A stretch of 64,000 bases of DNA. Source: Pararhizobium capsulatum DSM 1112. Lineage in GTDB: Bacteria > Pseudomonadota > Alphaproteobacteria > Rhizobiales > Rhizobiaceae. The position numbers were made by a program, and so were the translations under genes. Of this stretch, positions 43,523 through 52,880 are shown piece by piece; position 1 is the stretch's first letter; the number at the start of each line of letters is the position of its first letter. The notes below the pieces were generated by a model, which saw only the letters and a list, made by a program, of their open reading frames with translations, did no database searches and was not told the origin of the DNA. The stretch is from assembly GCF_030814475.1 (NCBI RefSeq), contig NZ_JAUSVF010000002.1:124001-188000 (forward strand), given 5' to 3'.

Positions 43523-43998
43523 CCGATGGCCTTGCCCCTGCACTGGTACTTGGAACAGTCGTTGAAACACAGTCGAGCGTCGAAGGGCTGATGGTGCGCG
43601 TGCAGCGCCTCGACCGGCCGAGCGGCATCGAGACCGACTGGATGCGCATTGCCGGCCCGATGGCTGGCGACAAGGCCGGCTTCTGCTTCATGCCCGAGCT
43701 GGACGATCTGGCCGTGGTCGCCTTCTGCGGCACCCGTCCCATCGTTCTCGGCTTCCTGTTCGGTGGCGGCATCGAGACGCCATCGACCGATCCGAAGGAG
43801 CGCATGATCCAGTCGCGGGATGGCAATGCCCTGCTGCTGATCGACGGCGATAACAGCGGCATCACGCTCCGCGACAAGCACAACAATGAGATCACCATGA
43901 ATGCCGACGGCATCTCGATCAAGACGGACAAGGATTTCATCATCGAGGCGAAGGGCAAGACCACGATCAAGGGCACAACCGTGGAGCTCAACCCATGA
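43519..43998 (+). CDS. eCIS spike-base protein (gp5/VgrG C-terminal, baseplate V type)
   Basis: A 159-residue protein. The N-terminal OB-fold (GLMVRVQRLDRPSGIETDWM, RIAGPMAGDKAGFCFMPELD, DLAVVAFCGTRPIVLGFLFG) is that of phage baseplate assembly protein V and VgrG. The C-terminal part (GNALLLIDGDNSGITLRDKH, EITMNADGISIKTDKDFIIE) is the beta-helix spike region. The N-terminal gp27-like half is encoded by the previous gene, so hub and spike are split into two proteins. It carries the spike tip, likely the PAAR-like protein below. Confidence 0.92.
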   Translation: MTDGLAPALVLGTVVETQSSVEGLMVRVQRLDRPSGIETDWMRIAGPMAGDKAGFCFMPELDDLAVVAFCGTRPIVLGFLFGGGIETPSTDPKERMIQSRDGNALLLIDGDNSGITLRDKHNNEITMNADGISIKTDKDFIIEAKGKTTIKGTTVELNP

Positions 43999-44837
43999 AC
44001 ATCCAGCTCCCGGATCCGAAAAGCTTTGGCGGTGCTGTGCTAAACGGCTGGACCGCCGCTCCCGTCGACGTGGAAAGTTTCTCTGGCGTGATCGTGGTCA
44101 AGGCCGCCTATGACCTGATCGACACTGGCGGCGCGCAACGGACCATGGTGCGGTCCAGCGATGCCGCGCGGTCGGCTATTGTCTTTCAGGATAGCGGTAC
44201 ACCTGTCAGCGATGGCTACGTCCTGACCCGTGAAGCGGACATTGCGCTCCAGAAGGCCTGCGTCGATATCGTTGTCAAAGGATGGGGTGGTACGGACGTC
44301 GAGGGTCACGTGCAGATCGATGGGACGGAATGGTTGACGCGCGCGCCTGGCGCTGCCGGCCCGGGCGATTTCAACACCAATCTTTTCGGTTGGCATTCGC
44401 GCACGGAGGATAACCGTTCCTTCAACGGTGTATTTCCATCGGACGACTTTTCTCATCTGCCCCCGGGTTTTGCAGCGAAGTTCAACAATTTCTACCGGCG
44501 CAGCGATGGTTTTACGCCCCTTCCGGAAAGTCTGGCCCATGAGCTGCCCTCCGGAAAAATTGTGAGGATCGTTCGCAAGGATGTTACGGGGGACGCATCC
44601 TATGCCGTTGCACTTCCCGACCTTTCCATGAAGGCCCGATTGCGCGCCTGGTGCGGCGATTGCCCGGACGAACCGAAACGCTGGTGCATCGTCGATACGA
44701 TCGCGCTTTCTCCCGACACGCTGATCATCGATCCGGTCGGGCACACCGCCGAAATCCTGTGGCGCGGCCGGTTCGACTGGCATGCTGTTCCGGAGGGAAA
44801 ATGGCGGCTGGCGCAGGTGATGGAGGGGAGTGTCTGA
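43995..44837 (+). CDS. DUF2169-like protein, putative payload/spike adaptor
   Basis: A 280-residue protein with the pattern of DUF2169 proteins, known as type VI secretion effector adaptors that load PAAR-tipped effectors. Visible features are VVKAAYDLIDTGGAQRTMVR, DIVVKGWGGTDVEGHVQIDG and the C-terminal WHAVPEGKWRLAQVM. It starts inside the spike stop (ATGA) and is followed directly by a PAAR-like protein, the same order found in type VI clusters. It has no signal peptide. Whether it is a structural component or a chaperone here is unknown. Confidence 0.75.
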   Translation: MNIQLPDPKSFGGAVLNGWTAAPVDVESFSGVIVVKAAYDLIDTGGAQRTMVRSSDAARSAIVFQDSGTPVSDGYVLTREADIALQKACVDIVVKGWGGTDVEGHVQIDGTEWLTRAPGAAGPGDFNTNLFGWHSRTEDNRSFNGVFPSDDFSHLPPGFAAKFNNFYRRSDGFTPLPESLAHELPSGKIVRIVRKDVTGDASYAVALPDLSMKARLRAWCGDCPDEPKRWCIVDTIALSPDTLIIDPVGHTAEILWRGRFDWHAVPEGKWRLAQVMEGSV

Positions 44838-44838
44838 C

Positions 44839-45234
44839 ATGGCCAAACCCATCGCCACCAAGACCGGCATCTGCTTTGCCTTCCCGGATATTCTGAAAAC
44901 GCCAACGCCGGGCGGCCCGGTTCCGATGCCCTATCCCAACATCGCCCAGCTCTCGGCGGCAAAGGACACTGCAACCAATGTCAATGCCGGCGGCAAGGCC
45001 GTGATCCTGAAAAGCAGCAAGATCGACAATTCTTCCGGCGGCGAACCCGGCGTTGGCGGTGGCGTTACGGCACCCCCCAACCATCTCAAGGAATGCACGT
45101 TCGACACCTCTTCCCAGACCGTGAAGGCCAATGGCAAGGGCATCGTGCGGCAGTTCGATACGACGAAGCAGAATGGCGGCAATGCAACCGGCCAGGTTAT
45201 GGTCGGCCTGCCCACTGTGCTGGTGGGGGACTGA
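44839..45234 (+). CDS. PAAR-like spike tip protein (DUF4150 type)
   Basis: A 131-residue protein of the DUF4150 PAAR-like class. The pattern ATKTGICFAFPDILKTPTPG then PVPMPYPNIAQLS matches this family's start, and the C-terminal VGLPTVLVGD closes the small beta domain. These proteins form the pointed, metal-binding tip of spikes. ATG 44839 has GGAGGGGAG 8 bases upstream; GTG 44830 is a less likely start. With the DUF2169 protein it suggests a type VI-like payload-loading tip on this eCIS. Confidence 0.88.
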   Translation: MAKPIATKTGICFAFPDILKTPTPGGPVPMPYPNIAQLSAAKDTATNVNAGGKAVILKSSKIDNSSGGEPGVGGGVTAPPNHLKECTFDTSSQTVKANGKGIVRQFDTTKQNGGNATGQVMVGLPTVLVGD

Positions 45235-45236
45235 CC

Positions 45237-45632
45237 ATGGCGGCGTTTCTCGGAAAGGGCTGGAAATATCCGATCCGGGTCAACGCCCGCGGCGGTCTCG
45301 ACTGGTCCGAGAGCGAAGCATCGATCAGCGAGGCGATCTGGATCATCCTGTCCACGCCGCGCCGCTCGCGGGTCATGCTGCCGGCCTTCGGCTGCGCCAT
45401 CCATGACTATGTGTTTGCACCCAACAACCCGTCCACCCGCGCCATCGTCGAAAACGAGGTGCGCACCGCCCTGGTGCGATGGGAGCCGCGCATCGACGTG
45501 ATCGGCGTGACGGCGACGGCCCATACGGATGCGCCGGAAACCCTGATGATCGAAGTCGACTACCGCCTGCGTTCCAACAACGCGGCGCACAACATCGTCT
45601 ACCCATTCTACATCAACGAAGGCCCGAAGTGA
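45237..45632 (+). CDS. eCIS gp25-like baseplate protein (Afp9-like)
   Basis: A 131-residue gp25/lysozyme-like baseplate wedge protein. It includes SEASISEAIWIILSTPRRSR and VMLPAFGCAIHDYVFAPNNP, the family's conserved core, followed by RWEPRIDVIGVTATAHTD. ATG 45237 is chosen because it follows the PAAR-like stop by 2 bases and begins the family domain; a longer frame starts within that gene. It builds the wedge with baseplate J protein. Confidence 0.93.
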   Translation: MAAFLGKGWKYPIRVNARGGLDWSESEASISEAIWIILSTPRRSRVMLPAFGCAIHDYVFAPNNPSTRAIVENEVRTALVRWEPRIDVIGVTATAHTDAPETLMIEVDYRLRSNNAAHNIVYPFYINEGPK

Positions 45633-45642
45633 GGACTGCGCG

Positions 45643-48018
45643 ATGCCCCTGACCGCTCCCGATCTCGACAAGCGCCGCTTTGATGACCTCGTTCGCGAGG
45701 CCCGCGAACGGATACCGCGCTATACGCCCGAATGGACCAATTTCAACGACAGCGATCCGGGCATGACGCTCGTCCAGCTCCATGCCTGGATGACGGAAAC
45801 CATTCTCTACGAACTTAATCGCGTTCCCGAACTCAACTACATCAACTTCCTCGATCTTCTGGGCGTCACACCGGAGCCCGCCCACCCAGCATTGACGGAG
45901 CTCGCCTTCAAACTCGACAAGCTAGACAAGCCGGACGATGCGCTGGTGGTGCCGGTGCCGCTCGCCACCAAGGTTTCGGTCGATGATCCGGACCTTAACC
46001 AGGAAGTCCTGTTCGAGACGGACCGGACCCTGATTGCGCTCAACGCCAGCGTCGGCCTCGCCATCACCGGCAAGGGCGCGGGCACGATGAGCAAGGAACT
46101 GGTGACCAGCTTCACCAAGGACCTGACCTGGCTGCATTCCTTCGATCCTTTCGATACGATGTTGCCCATCGGCTCGACCTTCTATCTCGGCCTGCTGCTG
46201 CGACCCGTGCGCAGCGAGCCGGCCGACAAATACAACAATGATCGTCTGCCAGCGGGACCATTGGACATCTACGTGGAAGCCACCCAGGTCTTCGACGCCG
46301 ATGCGTCCGGCGATGTCATCGAAGGGCCATTGGCGACATCGTGCCAGAGCAGCAGCGTTCCCTTCACCTCGCGCATCGAATGGCAACTTTTCACCGGTGA
46401 TATCGGACCGGACCTGTTTGCGGACGCCGACAATACCGGATGGCAGACGCTGTCCTTGTCGTCGGACACGACGCTCAATCTTTCCCGCTCGGGCCATCTC
46501 GTCTTCGAAATTCCGGCAGGGGCCGAGCCGGTCAAGCCTTCCTCGCTTTCCCCGGATTTCTGGGCGACTTTCGGCGAGGAAAAGCCGCCGGTCGACAAGG
46601 GCGAACTGATCGCCGTGCTCAATGGCGCCAATGGCGCGACGATCCTCGAGGGACTGGCGGACAAGTGGAAGGAAATGGGTGTCGTCGACGAGGCCGACAC
46701 CGCGGCGCTGGCTGCCTGCTCGGAATCGGTGGGCGATACCATCACCAAGCTTGGATCGATCGATCTGGACTTCAGCAAATTGAAACTGGAGGACTGGAAG
46801 AAAATCGAGCCCTCCTTTGCCATCGATCTGCCGGTCGAAAAGGACGTGTTTCGTGAGCTTTACTGGTTGCGCGCCAAGATCAAGTCGGCCTTTCAGACCG
46901 AGGATGCCAAACCCGCAACGATCAATGCCTTCCACCTCAACACGGTGCCGGCAACCCAGGCGGCGACACGCCTGGATGACAGCCTCGGCCGCTCGACGGG
47001 CCGCCCGGCACAGCGGTTCACGCTGCCCAAGACGCCGGTACTCATCGATCCGCTGGGCAAAAAACCCGATCTGACGCTGACGGTGGTCACCGCCGGTGCA
47101 AGCGAAATCTGGGAGCGGGTCGATGACTTCTATCGCTCGGCGCCGGACAGCAAGCACTACATGCTCGATCCGCAAAGCGGGACGGTGACTTTCGGTGACG
47201 GACGGCGCGGACAGATTGCGGTGGCCGATGCCCAGGTCATCGCGAGCCGCTACCGCGTCGGCGGCGGTGACGTCGGCAATGTTGCTGCCGGCACGATTTC
47301 CAAGATCAAGGGCCGGATCCGCGGCGTTGCCGGGGTGGAGAACATTCGCGCCGCCCATGACGGCAGCGACGCGGAAACCATGGAAAACGTCAAGCTGCGC
47401 GCGCCGCATGATCTGCGCACGCTGAAGCGCGCCGTCAGCGCCGAAGATTTCGCCGACATCGCCCTGCAGACACCGGGCGTCAAGATCCACCGCGCCTATG
47501 CGATCGCCCGCCGCGCGATTTCGGCCGGGACGATGGTCGAGAAGGATGGCGCGGTCACCCTCGTCGTGTTGCCGAACAACAAGGAGGCGACACCGCAGCC
47601 CTCGGAGGCGCAGCTGCGTGCCATCTGCGAATGGATGGAGCCGCACCGGCTGATCACCACCGAACTGCACATCACGGGGCCGAATTACAGCAAGATCACG
47701 TCGCTGCAGCTGCGGGTCAGCGTGCGTGCAGGCTTCGATCTCACAGCCGTTTCCGAAGGCGTCTATAAGGCGCTGCTCGGCTTTCTTCACCCGATCACAG
47801 GCGGCAGCGATGGCACGGGCTGGCCGATGGGCGACGATATCTACATCGCCGATCTCTACGAGCGCGTGCTCGATGTCGAGGGGGTGCGGCGGGCGTCGGC
47901 ACTGCAGATCACGGTGGATGGCGTCGGTGCCGACTGGACCGATATCATCAGCCTGCCGGAGGGGTATCTCCCGGTCCTGACCCGGGACGTGATTTCGCTG
48001 GTGCCGTCCTATGACTAG
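45643..48018 (+). CDS. eCIS baseplate J-like protein (Afp11-like)
   Basis: A 791-residue baseplate J/gp47-family protein. N-terminal FNDSDPGMTLVQLHAWMTET and LNRVPELNYINFLDLLGVTP are typical of large eCIS J proteins. The C-terminal part has RRGQIAVADAQVIASRYRVG, ALKRAVSAEDFADIALQTPG-like sequence (TLKRAVSAEDFADIALQTPG) and VYKALLGFLHPITGGSDGTG. The middle portion (about 200-400) is specific to these long versions. It starts 10 bases after the gp25-like stop; the next gene overlaps by 8 bases. Confidence 0.92.
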   Translation: MPLTAPDLDKRRFDDLVREARERIPRYTPEWTNFNDSDPGMTLVQLHAWMTETILYELNRVPELNYINFLDLLGVTPEPAHPALTELAFKLDKLDKPDDALVVPVPLATKVSVDDPDLNQEVLFETDRTLIALNASVGLAITGKGAGTMSKELVTSFTKDLTWLHSFDPFDTMLPIGSTFYLGLLLRPVRSEPADKYNNDRLPAGPLDIYVEATQVFDADASGDVIEGPLATSCQSSSVPFTSRIEWQLFTGDIGPDLFADADNTGWQTLSLSSDTTLNLSRSGHLVFEIPAGAEPVKPSSLSPDFWATFGEEKPPVDKGELIAVLNGANGATILEGLADKWKEMGVVDEADTAALAACSESVGDTITKLGSIDLDFSKLKLEDWKKIEPSFAIDLPVEKDVFRELYWLRAKIKSAFQTEDAKPATINAFHLNTVPATQAATRLDDSLGRSTGRPAQRFTLPKTPVLIDPLGKKPDLTLTVVTAGASEIWERVDDFYRSAPDSKHYMLDPQSGTVTFGDGRRGQIAVADAQVIASRYRVGGGDVGNVAAGTISKIKGRIRGVAGVENIRAAHDGSDAETMENVKLRAPHDLRTLKRAVSAEDFADIALQTPGVKIHRAYAIARRAISAGTMVEKDGAVTLVVLPNNKEATPQPSEAQLRAICEWMEPHRLITTELHITGPNYSKITSLQLRVSVRAGFDLTAVSEGVYKALLGFLHPITGGSDGTGWPMGDDIYIADLYERVLDVEGVRRASALQITVDGVGADWTDIISLPEGYLPVLTRDVISLVPSYD

Positions 48019-50086
48019 CGAAATCCGCGCCACCTTCCCGCCGTTCCTGAGGCTCAACGCCCGCACTGGCTGGCGGCTGGGCGGCGCGGTCTCGCGACCG
48101 GGGATCGTTTCGGTCGATGGGCCGCTGAAACTCGCCATCGCCGGCGCATCCGCGATCGCGCTGAACGAGCCCTTCGGCAGCTTCGGAGGCAAACGGCTGC
48201 CGCGCGGCGTGGCAACTACCGATACGGGACGCATCCTGGTCGCCGATCCAGTCGAGCGCGTGATCTGGACGGCACAGGCATCAAGCCATGCCGGTCCGGC
48301 CCTGTTCTTGCCGCTGTGGCCAGCCCGCCCGCTTCCACCGGCGCCGACTCCCGAAGACGTCGTGCCGCCACCCGCGATCCCGTCCGACCCGTACACGCTG
48401 GTGCGTCCGACGGATGTTGCCTTTCTGGCGAACGGCGATCTGGCGATTGCCGATCCGGGTGCGGCGCGGATCATTGTGATCGCCTATCCGACAGCGCAGC
48501 TTCGCCAGGTGATTTCCGTCCCCGGCGGCGAGCCGACCATGCTCGCCACCGACCATCAGGGCAATATTTACATCCTCGATCCGAAGCTGCGGACCATTTA
48601 TCGCTACGACGCCCAGTGGCGGCGCGATGGCTCGTTTCCGCGGCCGTCCGTGCAACTGAAACGGCCTGTCTTCGTGGCGTCCGCCGCAATGGGCAGCGGT
48701 TGTGGCTGTGGTGGCGATTGCGGCTGCGGATGCGGTGGAAGCTGCGGTGACGATCACGATCATAACCCTGCGGTCGTCTATGCAATCGATGACGGCAGGC
48801 TGATCGGGCTCGATCAGCGCGGCTATCTGGTAGCGAAGCCGGATGCTGCAACTCTCCAGCTTTTACCGCCCGCGCTGCAGCACGGCGACGATGGCACGCT
48901 TCTCTACACCGATCCGGACGAACCGGGACGGGAACCGATGCGCCTGACCGGACTGATCCTGACGGGCGACGGGCGGCTGGTGGAGCAGAACGTACCGCTG
49001 GTGGCGATGCCCAAGCGCGTTCAGGTTCCGCGTTCCGGCAGTTTCGTCACCACGGCGCTTGATGGCGGCCGTGTCGGTTTTACCTGGGACCGTATCGCCC
49101 TGCGCTGCACCTTGCCGCCCAATACGCGGCTTCTCGTGCAGACACTGACCAGCGACAGTGCGATCGAGTTCGATCGCATCCTTGCAAAGCCCGACGATGA
49201 ATGGTCTTCGCCGCTGAGGCTGGAAATGCCGCTGGACCCCAAGGCGTCCCTGATGCCCGAGGCCCTGGTGCAGAGCCCTGGGGGACGCTATCTCTGGATC
49301 AGGATCAGCCTGTTCGGCGATGGCAATGTTTCGCCCGTCGTCGACGAGATCGAGATATACGGCCCACGCCGCAGCGCCATGCGCTACCTGCCGGCCAGCT
49401 TCCATCAGGACCCCGAAAGCGTCAGCTTTCTCGACCGGTTCCTGAGCTATTTCGACACCGTCTTTGCAGAGATTTCCGCCTCGAACCGCGACATCGCGGC
49501 CCTGTTCGACCCGCAGGCGACGCCGGAGGGCGAATTCCTCGATTGGCTCGGCTCCTGGTTTGATCTCGCCTTTCTCGCCGAATGGGATGTCGAGACCCGG
49601 CGCGAGATGATCGCTGAAGCCATCCGCTACTATTCGATCCGTGGAACGGTCGCGGGCCTGAAGAAGATATTGCAATGGCACACCGGCCTTGCCGCGCCGA
49701 TGCCGCAGATCATCGAGCACTACCGGCTTCCCGCCGGCGCCGCTCCGATGATTGCCGGCAGCCCTCTCGATGTCGCGCCGGCCGCCCACAGCGCCACCAT
49801 CGTCTTGCCGCGCTCCAGCGTGCCCGACGACGCCTCGCAGGCGCGGCTTGTGCGGCTCATTGCCAAAAATGCGCCGGCCCATGTCCGCATCAGCCTGCGT
49901 CTCGTCGATCCGGGCATTTCCATCGGCACACAGTCGACCATCGGCGTCGATATGCTGATCGGAGACATCGCCGCCAAAGGGCTCGGCCTAGGGCATCTCG
50001 GGCTCGATTTTTCGACAGAAGGGCCGTTGCAACGCGGCATCGCAGCCGTTCGTTCCGCCGTCCATGAAAGGACCCCGTCATGTTAG
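48011..50086 (+). CDS. eCIS tail protein I-like wedge with N-terminal propeller-like domain (Afp12-like)
   Basis: A 691-residue protein. Residues about 455-690 match phage tail protein I (MRYLPASFHQDPESVSFLDR, FLDWLGSWFDLAFLAEWDVE, IRGTVAGLKKILQWHTG), a baseplate component. Residues 1-430 look like NHL/beta-propeller repeats (IYILDPKLRTIYRYDAQWRR). Around residues 228-253 there is an unusual Cys/Gly/His insertion (GSGCGCGGDCGCGCGGSCGD then HDH) that could bind metal. It starts within the J stop and its own 3' end overlaps the next gene. Confidence 0.88.
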   Translation: MTSEIRATFPPFLRLNARTGWRLGGAVSRPGIVSVDGPLKLAIAGASAIALNEPFGSFGGKRLPRGVATTDTGRILVADPVERVIWTAQASSHAGPALFLPLWPARPLPPAPTPEDVVPPPAIPSDPYTLVRPTDVAFLANGDLAIADPGAARIIVIAYPTAQLRQVISVPGGEPTMLATDHQGNIYILDPKLRTIYRYDAQWRRDGSFPRPSVQLKRPVFVASAAMGSGCGCGGDCGCGCGGSCGDDHDHNPAVVYAIDDGRLIGLDQRGYLVAKPDAATLQLLPPALQHGDDGTLLYTDPDEPGREPMRLTGLILTGDGRLVEQNVPLVAMPKRVQVPRSGSFVTTALDGGRVGFTWDRIALRCTLPPNTRLLVQTLTSDSAIEFDRILAKPDDEWSSPLRLEMPLDPKASLMPEALVQSPGGRYLWIRISLFGDGNVSPVVDEIEIYGPRRSAMRYLPASFHQDPESVSFLDRFLSYFDTVFAEISASNRDIAALFDPQATPEGEFLDWLGSWFDLAFLAEWDVETRREMIAEAIRYYSIRGTVAGLKKILQWHTGLAAPMPQIIEHYRLPAGAAPMIAGSPLDVAPAAHSATIVLPRSSVPDDASQARLVRLIAKNAPAHVRISLRLVDPGISIGTQSTIGVDMLIGDIAAKGLGLGHLGLDFSTEGPLQRGIAAVRSAVHERTPSC

Positions 50087-52869
50087 ACGATCAAACGAAA
50101 TCCTGCCTTCCGTGCGGCCTGCACGAGCCGCGACGCAACAATTATTTCGACGGAAAGCTGCTGGTCAGCCGCGATTTCGTCGATGAGCAGGACTATGGCC
50201 GCGGCCACCGACGGCTTAACAACGCCCTGCTGCACGGCACGGGAACCGTTTGCGGACTGAAGATCGTCCAGCATCCCGCCGATGGCTGCCGAAGCGAGTT
50301 TGTCGTGGTTCAGCCGGGCATGGCGCTGGATTGCTGCGGCAACGAGATCATCGTGCCGGAACAGACCGGCGTGAACGTGGCAAAGATGCTGGCGGAAGAC
50401 CCCGATCTGGCGGCTGCGCTGGATGGAAGCAAGCACCTGTTCATCGCGATCGAGCGGTGCGACAGCGGGGTCGAGGCGGTGCCGGTGATCCTGCCCGGCT
50501 GCGGGGCAGGCGGTGCCACCAATTTCGGGCGCATCGCCGAGCGGTTCAAGTTTGTCCTCAGCGCCCGGGATCCGAACGATCTGACGCCCGAGGAAGTGCC
50601 GGTCACGGCAAAGCTGGAATGGGTGCATACGCTGAGCTTCGGGGCGCAGACGCCGCGCGCCATGCATATCAACGACAGCGAGCAATGGCTGCAGATCGCC
50701 GTCGACAACAATGCCAAGGGCGCACATCTCTACCTGCACGACCGCGATACGCAGGATCTGGTTTCCCTTCTGGAAATGGGCGGCACCTCTACGGATACCG
50801 CCTCCAGCCGCGAAGCGCGGCTGGTCTTCGCCGCCGGCATCTTCAAGATCGACGGCGCCGATGTCAGCGGCATCGGCGTGTGGAAGGCGAGCGATGTTCA
50901 TGTCGAATCCGCGCCGCTTGCTGTCATGCAGCCGGACCTCAGGTCCTCACGTCTCGCGGTATCGCCCACCTCGGGCGCCTTGTTCATCCTCAATTTCACC
51001 AATGCCGAGGCATCGCTGACCTCGATCTCGGCAGAAAATCTCGGCAAGTGGCTGGCCGATCCGGCGCGCGGAAAGCTACCGGATGTCACCGCCAGCTTCA
51101 AGTTCGAGCATGGTTTCGGAACGGACAAGGATGCTCCGCTTCGCGGCGCCTCGATGATCCAGTTCAGCCATGATGGCCGTTTCCTGGCGATCGCGGCTCC
51201 CGGCCCGAAGCCGGCTGAAAAGCTCTATGTCGTTGATGTCTCCAAGTTCAACGCCGGCATGACGGCGGCCGAGGCACGGGTGCCGGATGTCGAGATCAAC
51301 AATGCCGAGCGCCTGTGCTCCGTGGCCTGGAGCCTCGATGACCAGTTCCTGTATCTCCTGACGAATGCTTCAGGCGCCGAGATCAGAACCACCCTTTTGC
51401 GCTTCATCATGACGGGTGACCAGAACAGGTTGAAACGGCAGGGCAGGGGCGTTTCCCTCGTCGCCAACGGCGTCGACCTTGCCGTCGCTCCAACGGAGAC
51501 CCGTGCCTATGTGCTCGTCGATGCTGCGAGCGTCACCCGGCTGACGACCATCGACATGGAGGTCGTGAAGTCCGAGGGCGCCGAACCAAAAGCGGAAGAG
51601 CTGTCAAACGAAACCATCACCATCGACGGTGTGGGGACATCCCTGGCGCTGGCCTCCAACGGTGTGCGCGCCTATGTCGCCGCCTCCGATCCGGATCTTG
51701 AAAAGCTGCCCGACCGCGGGCTGGTCGCCGTCATCGATATCACTGAAGAAGATTGCGGCGTTCATTTCGACCAGATCATCGATGGCTGCGTTCATTGCGA
51801 GGAAGACGAAGATCATGCCGTCGTTCTCGGCCATCTGCCGAACTACAATGCCGTGTCGAAGCCCCGGATGGTCAATCCGGGCGAGGCAGGCTTCAACATC
51901 GTCGTCATAGACAACAAGAAATATCGTCCAATCGTGCCGTCGGCTGCGACCCTGTACGAGGTGGTCGAATGCATCCTCGCCCACGGGGTTGCCGAAGGCC
52001 CTCCCGGTCCGCGCGGCGATCCCGGTGCCGAGGGCACCAAGGGCGATCCCGGCCAGAACGGCAAAAGCATCACCGGTGTGACGATTGCGCTCGGACCGGT
52101 CGGATCGGCCCCCACGGCGACGACGACCGATCAACCGGCCGGCATCATTGCGAACCTGACGCTTCCCGCAGCCGCTCCGGGCGCACCCGGACCGGGCGGA
52201 GACGCGGGTATCGGCATCGACAAGGCGACCATAGAGTATGACAGCACGATCCTGTCGCCGCAGGTCTCCATCAGCGGCGATCCGCCAAACCGAACCTTGA
52301 ACATCCGGCTGCCTGTCCCGGAGGCCGCGCCGACGCCGGAACTGAACACCATCGTCGGTGTCAGCTGGAAGCACAGTGAAGTGTTCGTCGACGAAGGCCG
52401 GTTCCGGGCTCTGCTGCAGGAAAACGGAATTGCGGTTGGTTTCGAAAGACCGGTTTTCTGGCCGCAGTTTACCGGCAGCAACGATCCGGGTCCGACCATG
52501 CTGGTCGAGCTTCAGCGGAAGTTCACGATGCGGGCCGGCCAGTCGTTCTGGGTGACGCTGGAGCAGATCGAAGCGCATCCGATCGACGAACTCAAGTTCG
52601 ATCCCGGCGACGCTACGCTGCTGACAGGCTGGACCGTGCTGCCGGGCGCCGAGAAGTGCCAGGGCTTCGCGCTGAAAAGTGGAGAGGGTTTCCAGTTTGG
52701 CGGCCTTGAGAGCGATGAAGTGCTGCGGCTTGTCTTCTATGCCGATTTCGTTCTGGACGCAGATCTCAGGGTGCCGCTCGACGGGTCGCATATCGGCGGG
52801 CAGCTGCCGACCGGTCGGGGCGGTCCCGGCGATACATTCCGCAGTTGGTTCACTGTCACTCGAGGTTGA
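50080..52869 (+). CDS. Large fibre-like eCIS protein with propeller and collagen-like segments
   Basis: A 929-residue protein. The N-terminal segment NYFDGKLLVSRDFVDEQDYG then RGHRRLNNALLHGTGTVCGL is shared with the next protein (see 52881) and is probably the particle-attachment domain. Residues about 220-580 resemble repeated beta-propeller blades (SHDGRFLAIAAPGPKPAEKL). Residues about 640-710 contain collagen-like G-x-y repeats (GPPGPRGDPGAEGTKGDPGQ). The C-terminal 180 residues may form a binding tip. This is likely a receptor-binding or decoration protein, in place of the adenovirus-like fibre of Afp13. The start overlaps the previous stop. Confidence 0.75.
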   Translation: MLDDQTKSCLPCGLHEPRRNNYFDGKLLVSRDFVDEQDYGRGHRRLNNALLHGTGTVCGLKIVQHPADGCRSEFVVVQPGMALDCCGNEIIVPEQTGVNVAKMLAEDPDLAAALDGSKHLFIAIERCDSGVEAVPVILPGCGAGGATNFGRIAERFKFVLSARDPNDLTPEEVPVTAKLEWVHTLSFGAQTPRAMHINDSEQWLQIAVDNNAKGAHLYLHDRDTQDLVSLLEMGGTSTDTASSREARLVFAAGIFKIDGADVSGIGVWKASDVHVESAPLAVMQPDLRSSRLAVSPTSGALFILNFTNAEASLTSISAENLGKWLADPARGKLPDVTASFKFEHGFGTDKDAPLRGASMIQFSHDGRFLAIAAPGPKPAEKLYVVDVSKFNAGMTAAEARVPDVEINNAERLCSVAWSLDDQFLYLLTNASGAEIRTTLLRFIMTGDQNRLKRQGRGVSLVANGVDLAVAPTETRAYVLVDAASVTRLTTIDMEVVKSEGAEPKAEELSNETITIDGVGTSLALASNGVRAYVAASDPDLEKLPDRGLVAVIDITEEDCGVHFDQIIDGCVHCEEDEDHAVVLGHLPNYNAVSKPRMVNPGEAGFNIVVIDNKKYRPIVPSAATLYEVVECILAHGVAEGPPGPRGDPGAEGTKGDPGQNGKSITGVTIALGPVGSAPTATTTDQPAGIIANLTLPAAAPGAPGPGGDAGIGIDKATIEYDSTILSPQVSISGDPPNRTLNIRLPVPEAAPTPELNTIVGVSWKHSEVFVDEGRFRALLQENGIAVGFERPVFWPQFTGSNDPGPTMLVELQRKFTMRAGQSFWVTLEQIEAHPIDELKFDPGDATLLTGWTVLPGAEKCQGFALKSGEGFQFGGLESDEVLRLVFYADFVLDADLRVPLDGSHIGGQLPTGRGGPGDTFRSWFTVTRG

Positions 52870-52880
52870 AGGAGACGGTT

